Of a stretch of DNA of 64,000 nucleotides, positions 8,980 through 16,886 are shown piece after piece. How positions within the stretch are numbered: the first letter of the stretch is position 1; each line of letters starts with the position of its first letter. A program made the position numbers and the translations under genes. The DNA lies in the NCBI GenBank assembly GCA_963730165.1, contig CAVSQS010000005.1, positions 496,001-560,000 of the forward strand, in the 5' to 3' direction. This DNA comes from DASSQJ01 sp963730165 (GTDB lineage Bacteria; Actinomycetota; Actinomycetes; Actinomycetales; Dermatophilaceae). The notes below the pieces were generated by a model. The model searched no databases, was not told where the DNA came from, and saw nothing but the letters and a program-made list of their open reading frames with translations.

Positions 8980-9612
8980 TCAGGGCGCGTCGTGGAGCCC
9001 GCCGACCAGCGCCGGCACCGCCTCCTCGACGAACGCGGTGCGGGATGCGCGCGGCATCCGGGTGGCGGTGACGAGCACGCCCTCCAGCGCGGCGACCGCG
9101 ACGGCTGCGCGGTACGGGCCCGGGGACCGGCCGGTTCCTGCCGCGATGCCCTCGACGACGTGGAGGAGACCGGCCCGCCAGTGGTCGAAGACGGCCATCA
9201 GCTCGGGGTTGCGGGCGGCCTCGAGAGCCAGCTCCGCCTGGGCACGGACCAGCTCGGGGTGGCGCAGCCACCCGAGGAAGAGCGCGGTGACCGCGTCCGC
9301 GACGGCCCGGACCTGGGCATCGCCGCCGCCTGCGGATCCGGAGGACGGAAGCGTCTCGGCGAGCGCGTCGACATCACGACCGAGCGTCCCGCCGACGTGC
9401 TCGACGAGAGCGACGAGCAGCGCGGACCGGGTGCGCAGGTAGGCCGAGCAGGTGCCCTCGGGCAGGCCCGCCGCGGCGTCGACTGCCCGGTGCGTGAGCC
9501 CGCGCAAACCGGAGTCCGCGAGCACGTCGACCGACGCGGCCAGCAGCTCGGCCCGGCGCCCGGTGGGGGCGCGCTGCGGGGCGGTCGGGGTCGGCGGTGG
9601 CATCGGGGTCAT
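8980..9612 (-). CDS. TetR family transcriptional regulator
   Basis: DNA-binding repressor of 210 aa. Helix-turn-helix in residues 18-65: RAELLAASVDVLADSGLRGL, then HRAVDAAAGLPEGTCSAYL, with a C-terminal ligand-binding helical region that gives no hint of the ligand. ATG 9612 or ATG 9603 could be the start. It is divergent from the 61-aa membrane peptide at 9689, with a double palindrome between them, so it probably controls that gene and itself. Confidence 0.88.
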   Translation of the reverse strand: MTPMPPPTPTAPQRAPTGRRAELLAASVDVLADSGLRGLTHRAVDAAAGLPEGTCSAYLRTRSALLVALVEHVGGTLGRDVDALAETLPSSGSAGGGDAQVRAVADAVTALFLGWLRHPELVRAQAELALEAARNPELMAVFDHWRAGLLHVVEGIAAGTGRSPGPYRAAVAVAALEGVLVTATRMPRASRTAFVEEAVPALVGGLHDAP

Positions 9613-9643
9613 TGTGCCGGGAACACCGGGATGGCGCGTGGGG

Positions 9644-9677
9644 TTCTACAGATGTAGAGTCTTCTACATCTGTAGAA
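9644..9677. promoter_or_regulatory. Double palindrome, probable TetR operator
   Basis: Two TCTACA-NN-TGTAGA palindromes lie 5 bases apart (9645-9658 and 9663-9676). Their two central bases differ (GA, TC) so that the whole block is also one larger inverted repeat. It is 32 bases from the tetR ATG and runs right up to the AGGAGG site of the peptide gene, so bound repressor would block both promoters. Its low GC stands out from the surroundings. Confidence 0.75.
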
Positions 9678-9688
9678 AGGAGGGCCGC

Positions 9689-9874
9689 ATGGGCCCCATC
9701 ACCGGACTGGCCACCGTGGTCACCACGCTCATCGTCACGCTCACCGTCCTCGGCGTCGTCGTCGTCGGCCTCACCCTCGGCGTCGTCGTGCCCGCCGTCG
9801 CCGCGAGCCGCGCCGACCGCCGTCGTCGCCACCTGGGCATCCCGCAGTACTACCGCCCCGTCGCCGTCGGCTGA
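9689..9874 (+). CDS. Small membrane protein (61 aa)
   Basis: Peptide with one or two membrane segments (about residues 8-38, rich in Val, Thr and Leu) and a basic tail (RADRRRRHLG, then IPQYYRPVAVG). AGGAGG lies 5-6 bases before ATG 9689. It is the only gene directly under the double TetR palindrome. No family recognised; the short basic tail after a hydrophobic hairpin fits small membrane peptides that partner a transporter or sense the envelope, but this is inference. Confidence 0.65.
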   Translation: MGPITGLATVVTTLIVTLTVLGVVVVGLTLGVVVPAVAASRADRRRRHLGIPQYYRPVAVG

Positions 9875-9935
9875 CCCGGGCCGTCCGCCCAGCCGGCGTC
9901 CAGCGGGCTCCCAGCCACGGCGTCGGCGCCCCACC

Positions 9936-9941
9936 TAGGCT
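9936..9941 (+). promoter_or_regulatory. -10 hexamer TAGGCT for the CPBP protease gene
   Basis: TAGGCT followed by 7 bases and ATG 9949; no ribosome binding site. Confidence 0.5.
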
Positions 9942-9948
9942 GTGCCGC

Positions 9949-10692
9949 ATGCGGCGCCGGCACCTCATCGAGTCCTGGCTCGTCCTCGGCGTCTCGCTCG
10001 GCGCCTCGGGGATCTGGGCGTTGCTCAGCATCGTCGACCGGCTGACCCGGCAGCAGGCACTCTCCGACCAGACCTCGGCGCTCAACACCTCGGTGACCCC
10101 CGACCGGCCGTGGCTCGACCTCACCTACCAGCTGGTCCGGATCGCCCTGGCCCTCGTGCCGGTGCTGCTGGCCCTGCACCTCCTGCGCCGCGACGACCCC
10201 GACGAGCCGCACACGATGGGATTCGACCTTCGGCGGCCGTGGCAGGACCTCTGGCGCGGTGCCGCGCTGGCGGCCGCCGTCGGCATCCCCGGCCTCGGCC
10301 TCTACCTCGCGGCCAAGGCCCTGGGGTTCAACACGACCGTCGCTGCGGCGAACCTCGCGGCCGCCTGGTGGACGGTGCCGGTCCTCGTCCTCGCCGCCGC
10401 GCAGAACGCCGTGCTCGAGGAGACGATCATGGTCGGCTACCTCTTCCGGCGGTGGGGGGAGGCCGGATGGGGGACGTGGCGCGTCATCCTCACGAGCGCG
10501 CTGATCCGCGGCTCCTACCACCTGTACCAGGGCTTCGGCGGGTTCGTCGGGAACGCCGTCATGGGGGTCGTCTTCGGCTGGCTGTACACGCGCACGCGGC
10601 GGGTCATGCCGCTCGTCGTCGCGCACACCCTGCTCGACGTCGTCGCGTTCGTCGGCTACACCCTGCTCAAGCCGCACGTCTCCTGGCTGTAG
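9949..10692 (+). CDS. CPBP family intramembrane glutamic endopeptidase
   Basis: Membrane protein of 247 aa related to Rce1/CAAX prenyl proteases. Family signature residues: Glu157-Glu158 in LEETIMVGYLFRR, His191 in SYHLYQG, and His226 with Asp230 in VAHTLLD. About six hydrophobic segments. In bacteria these proteins process or protect against peptides such as bacteriocins, or act on anti-sigma factors; the substrate here is unknown. Convergent with sdhB, sharing one hairpin with it. Confidence 0.88.
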   Translation: MRRRHLIESWLVLGVSLGASGIWALLSIVDRLTRQQALSDQTSALNTSVTPDRPWLDLTYQLVRIALALVPVLLALHLLRRDDPDEPHTMGFDLRRPWQDLWRGAALAAAVGIPGLGLYLAAKALGFNTTVAAANLAAAWWTVPVLVLAAAQNAVLEETIMVGYLFRRWGEAGWGTWRVILTSALIRGSYHLYQGFGGFVGNAVMGVVFGWLYTRTRRVMPLVVAHTLLDVVAFVGYTLLKPHVSWL

Positions 10693-10714
10693 TCCGGGGT
10701 CACCGGCCCCGGAC
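10692..10714. terminator. Bidirectional hairpin between convergent CPBP and sdhB genes
   Basis: An 8-bp stem (10692-10699 with 10707-10714) and a 7-base loop. The last base of the CPBP stop codon is in the stem and the sdhB stop codon lies in the loop, so one compact hairpin can end both transcripts. Confidence 0.55.
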
Positions 10715-11440
10715 GGCCGAGCGCAGGTCCTTGTTCAAGGTCGAGATGACGTCCTGCGGGATGCCCTTGGGGCAGGCCCGCGAGCACGCGCCGACGTTGG
10801 TGCAGCCGCCGAAGCCCTCCGCGTCGTGCTGGTCGGCCATCGAGACCACGCGCGCCATCCGCTCCGGCTGGCCCTGGGGCAGCTCGGAGAGGTGGGTGAC
10901 CTTCGCCCCCATGAAGAGCATCGCGGAGGCGTTCGGGCAGGCCGCGACGCAGGCGCCGCAGCCGATGCACTCCGCTGCCATGAAGGCGCGGTCGGCGTTG
11001 GGCTTGGGAACGGGCGTCGCGTGGGCGTCGGGGGCGGCCCCGGTGTTGACCGAGATGTAGCCGCCGGCCTGGATGATGCGGTCGAAGGCGCTGCGGTCGA
11101 CGACGAGGTCCTTGATGACCGGGAAGGCGTTGGCCCGCCACGGCTCGATGGTGATGACCTCGCCGTCGCTGAAGCTGCGCATGTGCAGCTGGCACGTCGT
11201 CGTGCGCTCCGGGCCGTGCGCCTCGCCGGAGATCATCAGACCGCACATGCCGCAGATGCCCTCACGGCAGTCCGAGTCGAACGCGACCGGCTCCTCGCCT
11301 GCGGCGTTCAGCTGCTCGTTGAGGACGTCGAGCATCTCGAGGAAGCTCATGTCCGGGCTGATGTCGGCGACCTTGTAGGACTTCAGCTCGCCCTTGTGGC
11401 GGGGTCCGGCCTGTCGCCAGATCTTGAGGGTCAGGTTCAC
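10700..11440 (-). CDS. sdhB: Succinate dehydrogenase iron-sulfur subunit
   Basis: Electron-transfer subunit of complex II, passing electrons from FAD in SdhA to the quinone site in SdhC. The 246-aa protein has the [2Fe-2S] motif CREGICGMCG, a CIGCGACVAACP motif, and CTNVGACSRACPKGIP for the other clusters. Its ATG overlaps the sdhA stop by 4 bases, so translation is coupled. Last gene of sdhCAB. Confidence 0.95.
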   Translation of the reverse strand: MNLTLKIWRQAGPRHKGELKSYKVADISPDMSFLEMLDVLNEQLNAAGEEPVAFDSDCREGICGMCGLMISGEAHGPERTTTCQLHMRSFSDGEVITIEPWRANAFPVIKDLVVDRSAFDRIIQAGGYISVNTGAAPDAHATPVPKPNADRAFMAAECIGCGACVAACPNASAMLFMGAKVTHLSELPQGQPERMARVVSMADQHDAEGFGGCTNVGACSRACPKGIPQDVISTLNKDLRSAVRGR

Positions 11441-13437
11441 TTGTAGCTCCGCTGCTTCAGCTCGATCGCTTCGTAGACGAGGTCCTCCTTGTGGAGCACC
11501 GGGTGCCCCATCTCGCCGTCACCGTCGCCGCCGGTGAACTCCCAGGCGGCGACGTAGAGGAACTGGTCGTCGTGGCGCAGCGCCTCGCCGTCCTCGGTCT
11601 GCGACTCGGCTCGGAAGTGGCCACCGCACGACTCGCGACGGTGCAGGGCGTCGATCGCCATGAGCTCGCCGAGCTCGAGGAAGTCGGCGACGCGGCCGGC
11701 CTTCTCGAGGCTCTGGTTGAGGGTGTCGGCGGCGCCGAGCACCCGCACGTTGCGCCAGAACTCCTCACGCAGACCGCGGATGAGGTCGATCGCCTTGAGC
11801 AGACCCTCCTCGGTGCGCTCCATCCCGACGTACTCCCACATGATGTGGCCGAGCTCCTTGTGGAAGGAGTCGACGCTGCGCTCGCCGTTGATCGCGAGCA
11901 GCCTCCGGGTCCGCTCCTCGACGGCAGTGCGGGCCTCGACGACCGCGGGGTGGTCCTCGGCGAGGGGCTCGAAGGGGCCCTTGGCGAGGTAGTCGCGGAT
12001 CGTGTTGGGAAGGACGAAGTAGCCGTCGGCGAGGCCCTGCATCAGGGCCGAGGCACCGAGCCGGTTCGCGCCGTGGTCGGAGAAGTTGGCCTCTCCCGTG
12101 ACGAAGAGCCCCGGGATGGATGACTCCAGGTCGTAGTCGACCCACAGGCCGCCCATGACGTAGTGCACGGCGGGGTAGATGCGCATCGGCACCTCGTAGG
12201 GGTTCTCCCCCGTGATCCGCTCGTACATGTCGAAGAGGTTCCCGTACTTGGCCTCGACGGCCGCCCGGCCCATCCGGGAGATGGCGTCGGAGAAGTCGAG
12301 GTAGACCCCGCGGCGGAAGTCGCCGACCATCGGGCCCACGCCGCGCCCCTCGTCGCAGACGTACTTCGCCTGGCGGGAGGCGATGTCGCGGGGGACGAGG
12401 TTCCCGAAGGAGGGATAGATCCGCTCGAGGTAGTAGTCGCGGTCCTCCTCCGGGATCTGGCGCGGGTCCTTGTCGCAGTCCTCGCGGTTCTTCGGCACCC
12501 AGATCCGCCCGTCGTTGCGCAGCGACTCCGACATCAGGGTCAGCTTCGACTGGTGGTCGCCGGACACCGGGATGCACGTGGGGTGGATCTGGGTGTAGCA
12601 GGGGTTGGCCATGTAGGCGCCCTTGCGGTGGGCGCGCCACGACGCGGTGACGTTGGACCCCATCGCGTTGGTCGAGAGGTAGAAGACGTTGCCGTACCCG
12701 CCGGAGGCGAGGACGACGGCGTCGGCGAGGTGGGTCTCGATCTCGCCGGTCACGAGGTCGCGCACGATGACGCCGCGGGCCCGGCCGTCGGCGACGACGA
12801 GCTCGAGCATCTCGTGGCGCGCGTACTGCGTCACGGTGCCGGCCGCGACCTGCCGCTCCAGCGCCTGGTAGGCGCCGATGAGCAGCTGCTGGCCGGTCTG
12901 GCCGCGGGCGTAGAAGGTGCGGGAGACCTGGACACCACCGAAGGAACGGTTGTCGAGCAGGCCGCCGTACTCGCGGGCGAACGGCACGCCCTGGGCCACG
13001 CACTGGTCGATGATGTTGGCGCTGACCTCGGCGAGCCGGTAGACGTTGGTCTCGCGGGAGCGGTAGTCGCCGCCCTTGACCGTGTCGTAGAAGAGGCGGT
13101 AGACGGAGTCGCCGTCCTCCTTGTAGTTCTTCGCCGCGTTGATGCCGCCCTGGGCCGCGATCGAGTGCGCGCGGCGCGGGGTGTCCTGGAAGCAGAACAC
13201 CTTGACGTTGTAGCCGGCCTCGCCGAGGGTCGCCGCGGCCGAGCCTCCCGCGAGGCCCGTGCCGATGATGATGACGTCGAGCTTGCGGCGGTTGGCGGGG
13301 TTGACGAGTGCCGCTTCGAACGTGCGGGTGGTCCACTTGTCCTGGATGGGGCCGGCCGGGGCCTTGGTGTCGGCGATCGGCTCGCCCTCGGTGTAGAGGC
13401 CGTGGACGATGCCGGCGTTCTCGGTGGTGTCGGTCAT
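11437..13437 (-). CDS. sdhA: Succinate dehydrogenase flavoprotein subunit
   Basis: Oxidises succinate to fumarate, or the reverse. The 666-aa protein has the N-terminal dinucleotide fold IGTGLAGGSAAATLGEAGY, the flavin-attachment His in RRAHSIAAQGG, and the active-site Arg/His region in the capping domain. This long form with an N-terminal extension is typical of the actinobacterial and Bacillus-type complex with a single cytochrome b subunit. It starts 12 bases after sdhC. Confidence 0.95.
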   Translation of the reverse strand: MTDTTENAGIVHGLYTEGEPIADTKAPAGPIQDKWTTRTFEAALVNPANRRKLDVIIIGTGLAGGSAAATLGEAGYNVKVFCFQDTPRRAHSIAAQGGINAAKNYKEDGDSVYRLFYDTVKGGDYRSRETNVYRLAEVSANIIDQCVAQGVPFAREYGGLLDNRSFGGVQVSRTFYARGQTGQQLLIGAYQALERQVAAGTVTQYARHEMLELVVADGRARGVIVRDLVTGEIETHLADAVVLASGGYGNVFYLSTNAMGSNVTASWRAHRKGAYMANPCYTQIHPTCIPVSGDHQSKLTLMSESLRNDGRIWVPKNREDCDKDPRQIPEEDRDYYLERIYPSFGNLVPRDIASRQAKYVCDEGRGVGPMVGDFRRGVYLDFSDAISRMGRAAVEAKYGNLFDMYERITGENPYEVPMRIYPAVHYVMGGLWVDYDLESSIPGLFVTGEANFSDHGANRLGASALMQGLADGYFVLPNTIRDYLAKGPFEPLAEDHPAVVEARTAVEERTRRLLAINGERSVDSFHKELGHIMWEYVGMERTEEGLLKAIDLIRGLREEFWRNVRVLGAADTLNQSLEKAGRVADFLELGELMAIDALHRRESCGGHFRAESQTEDGEALRHDDQFLYVAAWEFTGGDGDGEMGHPVLHKEDLVYEAIELKQRSYK

Positions 13438-13449
13438 GCGGTCAGAGCC

Positions 13450-14154
13450 TCACTTGATCAGGCCGAAGGCGACGGAGAGCGGCGGGATGAGGAACCCGAC
13501 GACGATGAGCGCCGCGAGCCCGTAGCCGACGGCCTTGGCCCGGCGGTAGGCGGCGGGCGTCATCGTCCAGCCGAGGGTCTGCTGGGCACTGAAGGTGCCG
13601 TGCGAGAGGTGGAACGCCAGCGCGATCATGGCCAGGACGTAGATGAGCGTCACCCACGGGACCTGGAAGCTCGCGACGACCAGCTCGTAGGGGTTCTGCG
13701 TCACGTCGACGCCCTGCTTGTCGGGGTTGACGGAGAACTTGACGATGGTGAACTGGAGCAGGTGCCAGACGAGGAACAGGAGCAGGAAGACCCCGCCCCA
13801 GCGCATCCACGCGGTGCGCATCGCCGTCCTCACCGCCGCGTACTTCGTCCGGCGCGCGTTGCCGGCGCGGCTCCACAGCGTGAACGCGGCGTACGCGTGG
13901 CCGACGAGGCTGAGGATGAGGACGATCCGGATCACCCAGAGCAGCCCCGCGTACGGGAGCATCGGCTCCCCGATGGTCCGCAGGTGCTCGGCGTAGGTGT
14001 TGAACGCCTCCTGGCCCGCGAGCAGCTTGAGGTTGCCGTACATGTGGAGCAGGACGTACCCGACGAAGACCAGCCCCGTCGCCGCCATGAGGATCTTCAG
14101 GGCGATGGTCGTGCGGCGGCCCGTCGCGGGGCGCGCGGAAGTCGTTGTGGCCAC
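13450..14154 (-). CDS. sdhC: Succinate dehydrogenase cytochrome b558-type membrane subunit
   Basis: Membrane anchor and haem subunit. From GTG 14154 it has 234 aa and five hydrophobic segments, with likely haem-ligand histidines in VLLHMYG, VGHAYAA, VWHLLQF and AFHLSHG. As a five-helix single subunit it replaces SdhC plus SdhD. GTG 14154 is preferred to ATG 14220: a TAGGGT hexamer lies 7 bases before it and the added 22 residues are Pro/Arg-rich. First gene of sdhCAB. Confidence 0.9.
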   Translation of the reverse strand: MATTTSARPATGRRTTIALKILMAATGLVFVGYVLLHMYGNLKLLAGQEAFNTYAEHLRTIGEPMLPYAGLLWVIRIVLILSLVGHAYAAFTLWSRAGNARRTKYAAVRTAMRTAWMRWGGVFLLLFLVWHLLQFTIVKFSVNPDKQGVDVTQNPYELVVASFQVPWVTLIYVLAMIALAFHLSHGTFSAQQTLGWTMTPAAYRRAKAVGYGLAALIVVGFLIPPLSVAFGLIK

Positions 14155-14161
14155 GGGTGGC

Positions 14162-14167
14162 ACCCTA
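14162..14167 (-). promoter_or_regulatory. -10 hexamer TAGGGT for the sdhCAB operon
   Basis: TAGGGT then 7 bases then GTG 14154; suggests a leaderless sdh transcript. Confidence 0.5.
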
Positions 14168-14267
14168 ACGCCCGCTCGAGGACCCGGCGAGGGCTGTCGA
14201 GGGGCGTCGAGGTGTGACATTCACCCGGTTACCCACGGGTACGAACGTCTGCTGCGCGCCCCCGGGG

Positions 14268-15104
14268 TCAGCGGGGCCGGGCGGCGACGGCGGCGTCGTA
14301 GAGGGCCTTGCGGGACAGGCCGGTCACCGTGGCGACCTCGGCGCACACGTCCTTGAGGCGCTCGCCCCGGGCGATGCGCTCGAGGATGCCGGGGACCTGG
14401 CTCCCGACGTCCGCCGCCGCTCTGCTCGCCCCCGCGACGACGAGGGTCACCTCGCCCCGCACACCCTCGCGGGCCCACGCGGCGAGCTCGGCGAGGGGCC
14501 CGCGGCGGACCTCCTCGTAGGTCTTGGTCAGCTCCCGGCACACGGCCGCGGGGCGGTCGTCGCCGAACACCTGAGCCATCGCGGTCAGCGTCCGCGCCAC
14601 CCGGTGGGGCGCCTCGAAGAAGACCATCGTGCGCGGCTCGGTGGCCAACGCCTCGAGCGCCCGGGCCCGCTCCCCGTCCTTGCGAGGCAGGAACCCCTCG
14701 AAGCAGAACCGGTCGACGGGCAGGCCGGAGACCGCCAGCGCGAGGAGGACGGCGCTCGGACCCGGCACCCCGGTGACCCGGACCTCGTCGGCGACCGCCG
14801 CGCTGACGAGCCGGTACCCGGGGTCGGAGACCGAGGGCATCCCGGCGTCGGTGACGACGACGACCCGGTCCCCCGCGCGAAGCCGCTCGACGAGCTCGGC
14901 CGTGCGCTCGGACTCGTTGTGCTCGTGGAAGGACAGCACCCGTCCACGAGGCTCGACCCCCAGGTCGTGGCACAGCCGGCGCAGCCGTCGCGTGTCCTCG
15001 GCGGCGACGACGTCGGCGGACCCGAGCTCCTCGGCGAGCCGGGGGGCGGCGTCGCGGGGGTCACCGATCGGGGTCGCCGCCAGGACGAGGACGCCGGGGC
15101 TCAT
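14268..15104 (-). CDS. rsmI: 16S rRNA (cytidine(1402)-2'-O)-methyltransferase
   Basis: Methylates the 2'-O of C1402 in the 30S decoding centre. The 278-aa SAM-dependent tetrapyrrole-methylase-fold protein shows ATPIGDPRDAAPR at the start, AAEDTRRLRRL, SFHEHNE, VTDAGMPSVSDPGYRLV, GPSA, and the C-terminal LSRKALYDAA helix. ATG 15104 starts at the family's normal place; the frame upstream is antisense to pmt. Divergent from the pmt gene with 63 bases between starts, as in mycobacteria. Confidence 0.94.
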   Translation of the reverse strand: MSPGVLVLAATPIGDPRDAAPRLAEELGSADVVAAEDTRRLRRLCHDLGVEPRGRVLSFHEHNESERTAELVERLRAGDRVVVVTDAGMPSVSDPGYRLVSAAVADEVRVTGVPGPSAVLLALAVSGLPVDRFCFEGFLPRKDGERARALEALATEPRTMVFFEAPHRVARTLTAMAQVFGDDRPAAVCRELTKTYEEVRRGPLAELAAWAREGVRGEVTLVVAGASRAAADVGSQVPGILERIARGERLKDVCAEVATVTGLSRKALYDAAVAARPR

Positions 15105-15155
15105 GGGCCGATCCTCGCACGCCCGGGGCCCCGGCCGGCCCGCGGCGGCCCCACC

Positions 15156-15161
15156 TACGAT
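15156..15161 (+). promoter_or_regulatory. -10 hexamer TACGAT for pmt
   Basis: TACGAT followed by 6 bases and GTG 15168. Confidence 0.5.
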
Positions 15162-15167
15162 GACCCC

Positions 15168-16727
15168 GTGACCCGGACCGACGAGCTGCGCCTTCGGCTG
15201 CTCGGGTTCCGGCCCACCGACCGGCTCTGGGGATGGCTGGGTCCCGGCCTCGTCGCCCTCGTCGGCGGCATCCTGCGATTCTGGAACCTCGACCGCCCGC
15301 ACGCCCTCGTCTTCGACGAGACCTACTACGTCAAGCAGGCGTACTCGATGCTGCGGTACGGGGTCGAGATGCGGGTCCTGGACTCGCTCAAGGAACCCGA
15401 CACCGCGTTCGTCGCCGGGCAGTCGAACGTCTTCTCCTCCACCGACGGCGACTTCGTCGTGCACCCCCCGGTGGGGAAGTGGGTCATCGCGGTCGGGGAG
15501 TGGCTCTTCGGCGCTGACAACGGCCTCGGCTGGCGCTTCTCGGTGGCGCTCGTCGGGACGCTCTCGATCCTCGTCCTCGGCCGGGTCGCGCGCCGGATGT
15601 TCGGCTCGACGGCCCTCGGCACGATCGCGGCCTTCCTCCTCGCCTTCGAGGGCTCGCACTTCGTGATGTCACGCACCGGCATCCTCGACATCATCGTCAT
15701 GTTCTGGGCGCTGCTCGCCTTCGCGGCGCTGCTCATCGACCGCGACGCGAGCCGGGAACGCCTGGCCCGGGAGGTGGTGGCGCTCGGCCGGGGCGAGTGG
15801 CCGCGCGGAGGCGGGCCGTGGCTCGGCGCGCGACCGTGGCGCTGGGTCGCGGGCATCTCACTCGGCCTGTGCACCGGCACGAAGTGGTCCGGGCTCTTCT
15901 TCCTCGCCGCCTTCGGCCTGATGACGGTGTGGTGGGACATGGGCGCCCGGCGGGCGGCGGGGGTCCGCCACTGGGCCCGCGGCGCGCTGCTCCTCGACGC
16001 GCCGTTCGCGGCGCTGTCGATGGTCGGTGCGGCCCTCGTGACCTACACCGCGTCGTGGACCGGCTGGTTCCTCTCGGACAACGGGTACCACCGGCACTGG
16101 GACACCTACCATCCCGGGGAGGGCCCGCAGTGGCTGCCGCCGGTGCTGCGGAACTGGTGGAAGTACCACCAGGACGCCTACCAGTTCAACACCACCCTCG
16201 AGACGCCGCACCCGTACCAGTCCAACCCCTGGTCGTGGCTGCTCCAGAGCCGGCCGACGTCCTTCTACTACGAGAGCCCGACCCGGGGCAGCGACGGCTG
16301 CTCGGTGGCGCAGTGCTCCTCGGCGATCAACCCCGTGGGGACGATCTCGGTCTGGTGGCTCGGCATCCTCGCCGTCCTCGTCGTCCTCTGGTGGTGGTGG
16401 GTTCGACGCGACTGGCGGGCGGGGGCGATCGCGGCCGGGCTCGCCGGCGGGTACCTCCCGTGGTTCGTCTACCAGCACCGGACCATCTACACGTTCTACG
16501 CCGTCGCCTTCGAGCCGTGGGTCGTGCTCGCCGTGGTCTTCCTCATCGGCCTGTGGCTCGGTCGGAGGGAGACCGACCCGGACCGCTGGCGCCGCCGATG
16601 GTTCGTCGTCGGCGGCTACCTCCTGCTGACCCTCGGGCTGTTCGCGTTCTTCCACCCGATCTACGTGGCCGACACCATCCCGTACCAGCAGTGGCGCTGG
16701 CGGATGTGGTTCCCGAGCTGGATCTGA
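15168..16727 (+). CDS. pmt: Polyprenyl-phosphate-mannose--protein O-mannosyltransferase
   Basis: Membrane GT39 enzyme that mannosylates Ser/Thr of exported proteins, using polyprenol-phosphate-mannose on the outer face. The 519-aa protein has about ten membrane spans, the first-loop acidic pair in FDETYYVKQA (about 49-58), the VVHPPVGKW motif, and TRFSLL-like central loops. Pro/Thr-rich secreted proteins such as those at 23.4 kb and 58-60 kb are possible acceptors (inference). Paired divergently with rsmI. Confidence 0.93.
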   Translation: MTRTDELRLRLLGFRPTDRLWGWLGPGLVALVGGILRFWNLDRPHALVFDETYYVKQAYSMLRYGVEMRVLDSLKEPDTAFVAGQSNVFSSTDGDFVVHPPVGKWVIAVGEWLFGADNGLGWRFSVALVGTLSILVLGRVARRMFGSTALGTIAAFLLAFEGSHFVMSRTGILDIIVMFWALLAFAALLIDRDASRERLAREVVALGRGEWPRGGGPWLGARPWRWVAGISLGLCTGTKWSGLFFLAAFGLMTVWWDMGARRAAGVRHWARGALLLDAPFAALSMVGAALVTYTASWTGWFLSDNGYHRHWDTYHPGEGPQWLPPVLRNWWKYHQDAYQFNTTLETPHPYQSNPWSWLLQSRPTSFYYESPTRGSDGCSVAQCSSAINPVGTISVWWLGILAVLVVLWWWWVRRDWRAGAIAAGLAGGYLPWFVYQHRTIYTFYAVAFEPWVVLAVVFLIGLWLGRRETDPDRWRRRWFVVGGYLLLTLGLFAFFHPIYVADTIPYQQWRWRMWFPSWI

Positions 16728-16831
16728 GCGGGGGGCCTCGCCGGCGCGCGCGGGGAGCCGAGGTGGCCGGCCGGTGCATCCGGGAAGCCGCCACCGGGCG
16801 GACGGGGTGGTGGGGTCGCACCGGGGGGCCA

Positions 16832-16855
16832 CCGTGGCCGGATGTCGTGCCACGG
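16832..16855 (+). terminator. Possible hairpin terminator between pmt and the helicase gene
   Basis: A 7-bp stem (16832-16838 with 16849-16855) with a 10-base loop, about 105 bases after the pmt stop. GC-rich surroundings make chance hairpins common. Confidence 0.3.
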
Positions 16856-16874
16856 CCGTGTCCGAGGGTCGGCG

Positions 16875-16880
16875 TAGTTT
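16875..16880 (+). promoter_or_regulatory. -10 hexamer TAGTTT for the helicase gene
   Basis: TAGTTT followed by 6 bases and ATG 16887. Confidence 0.5.
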
Positions 16881-16886
16881 CGGGGC

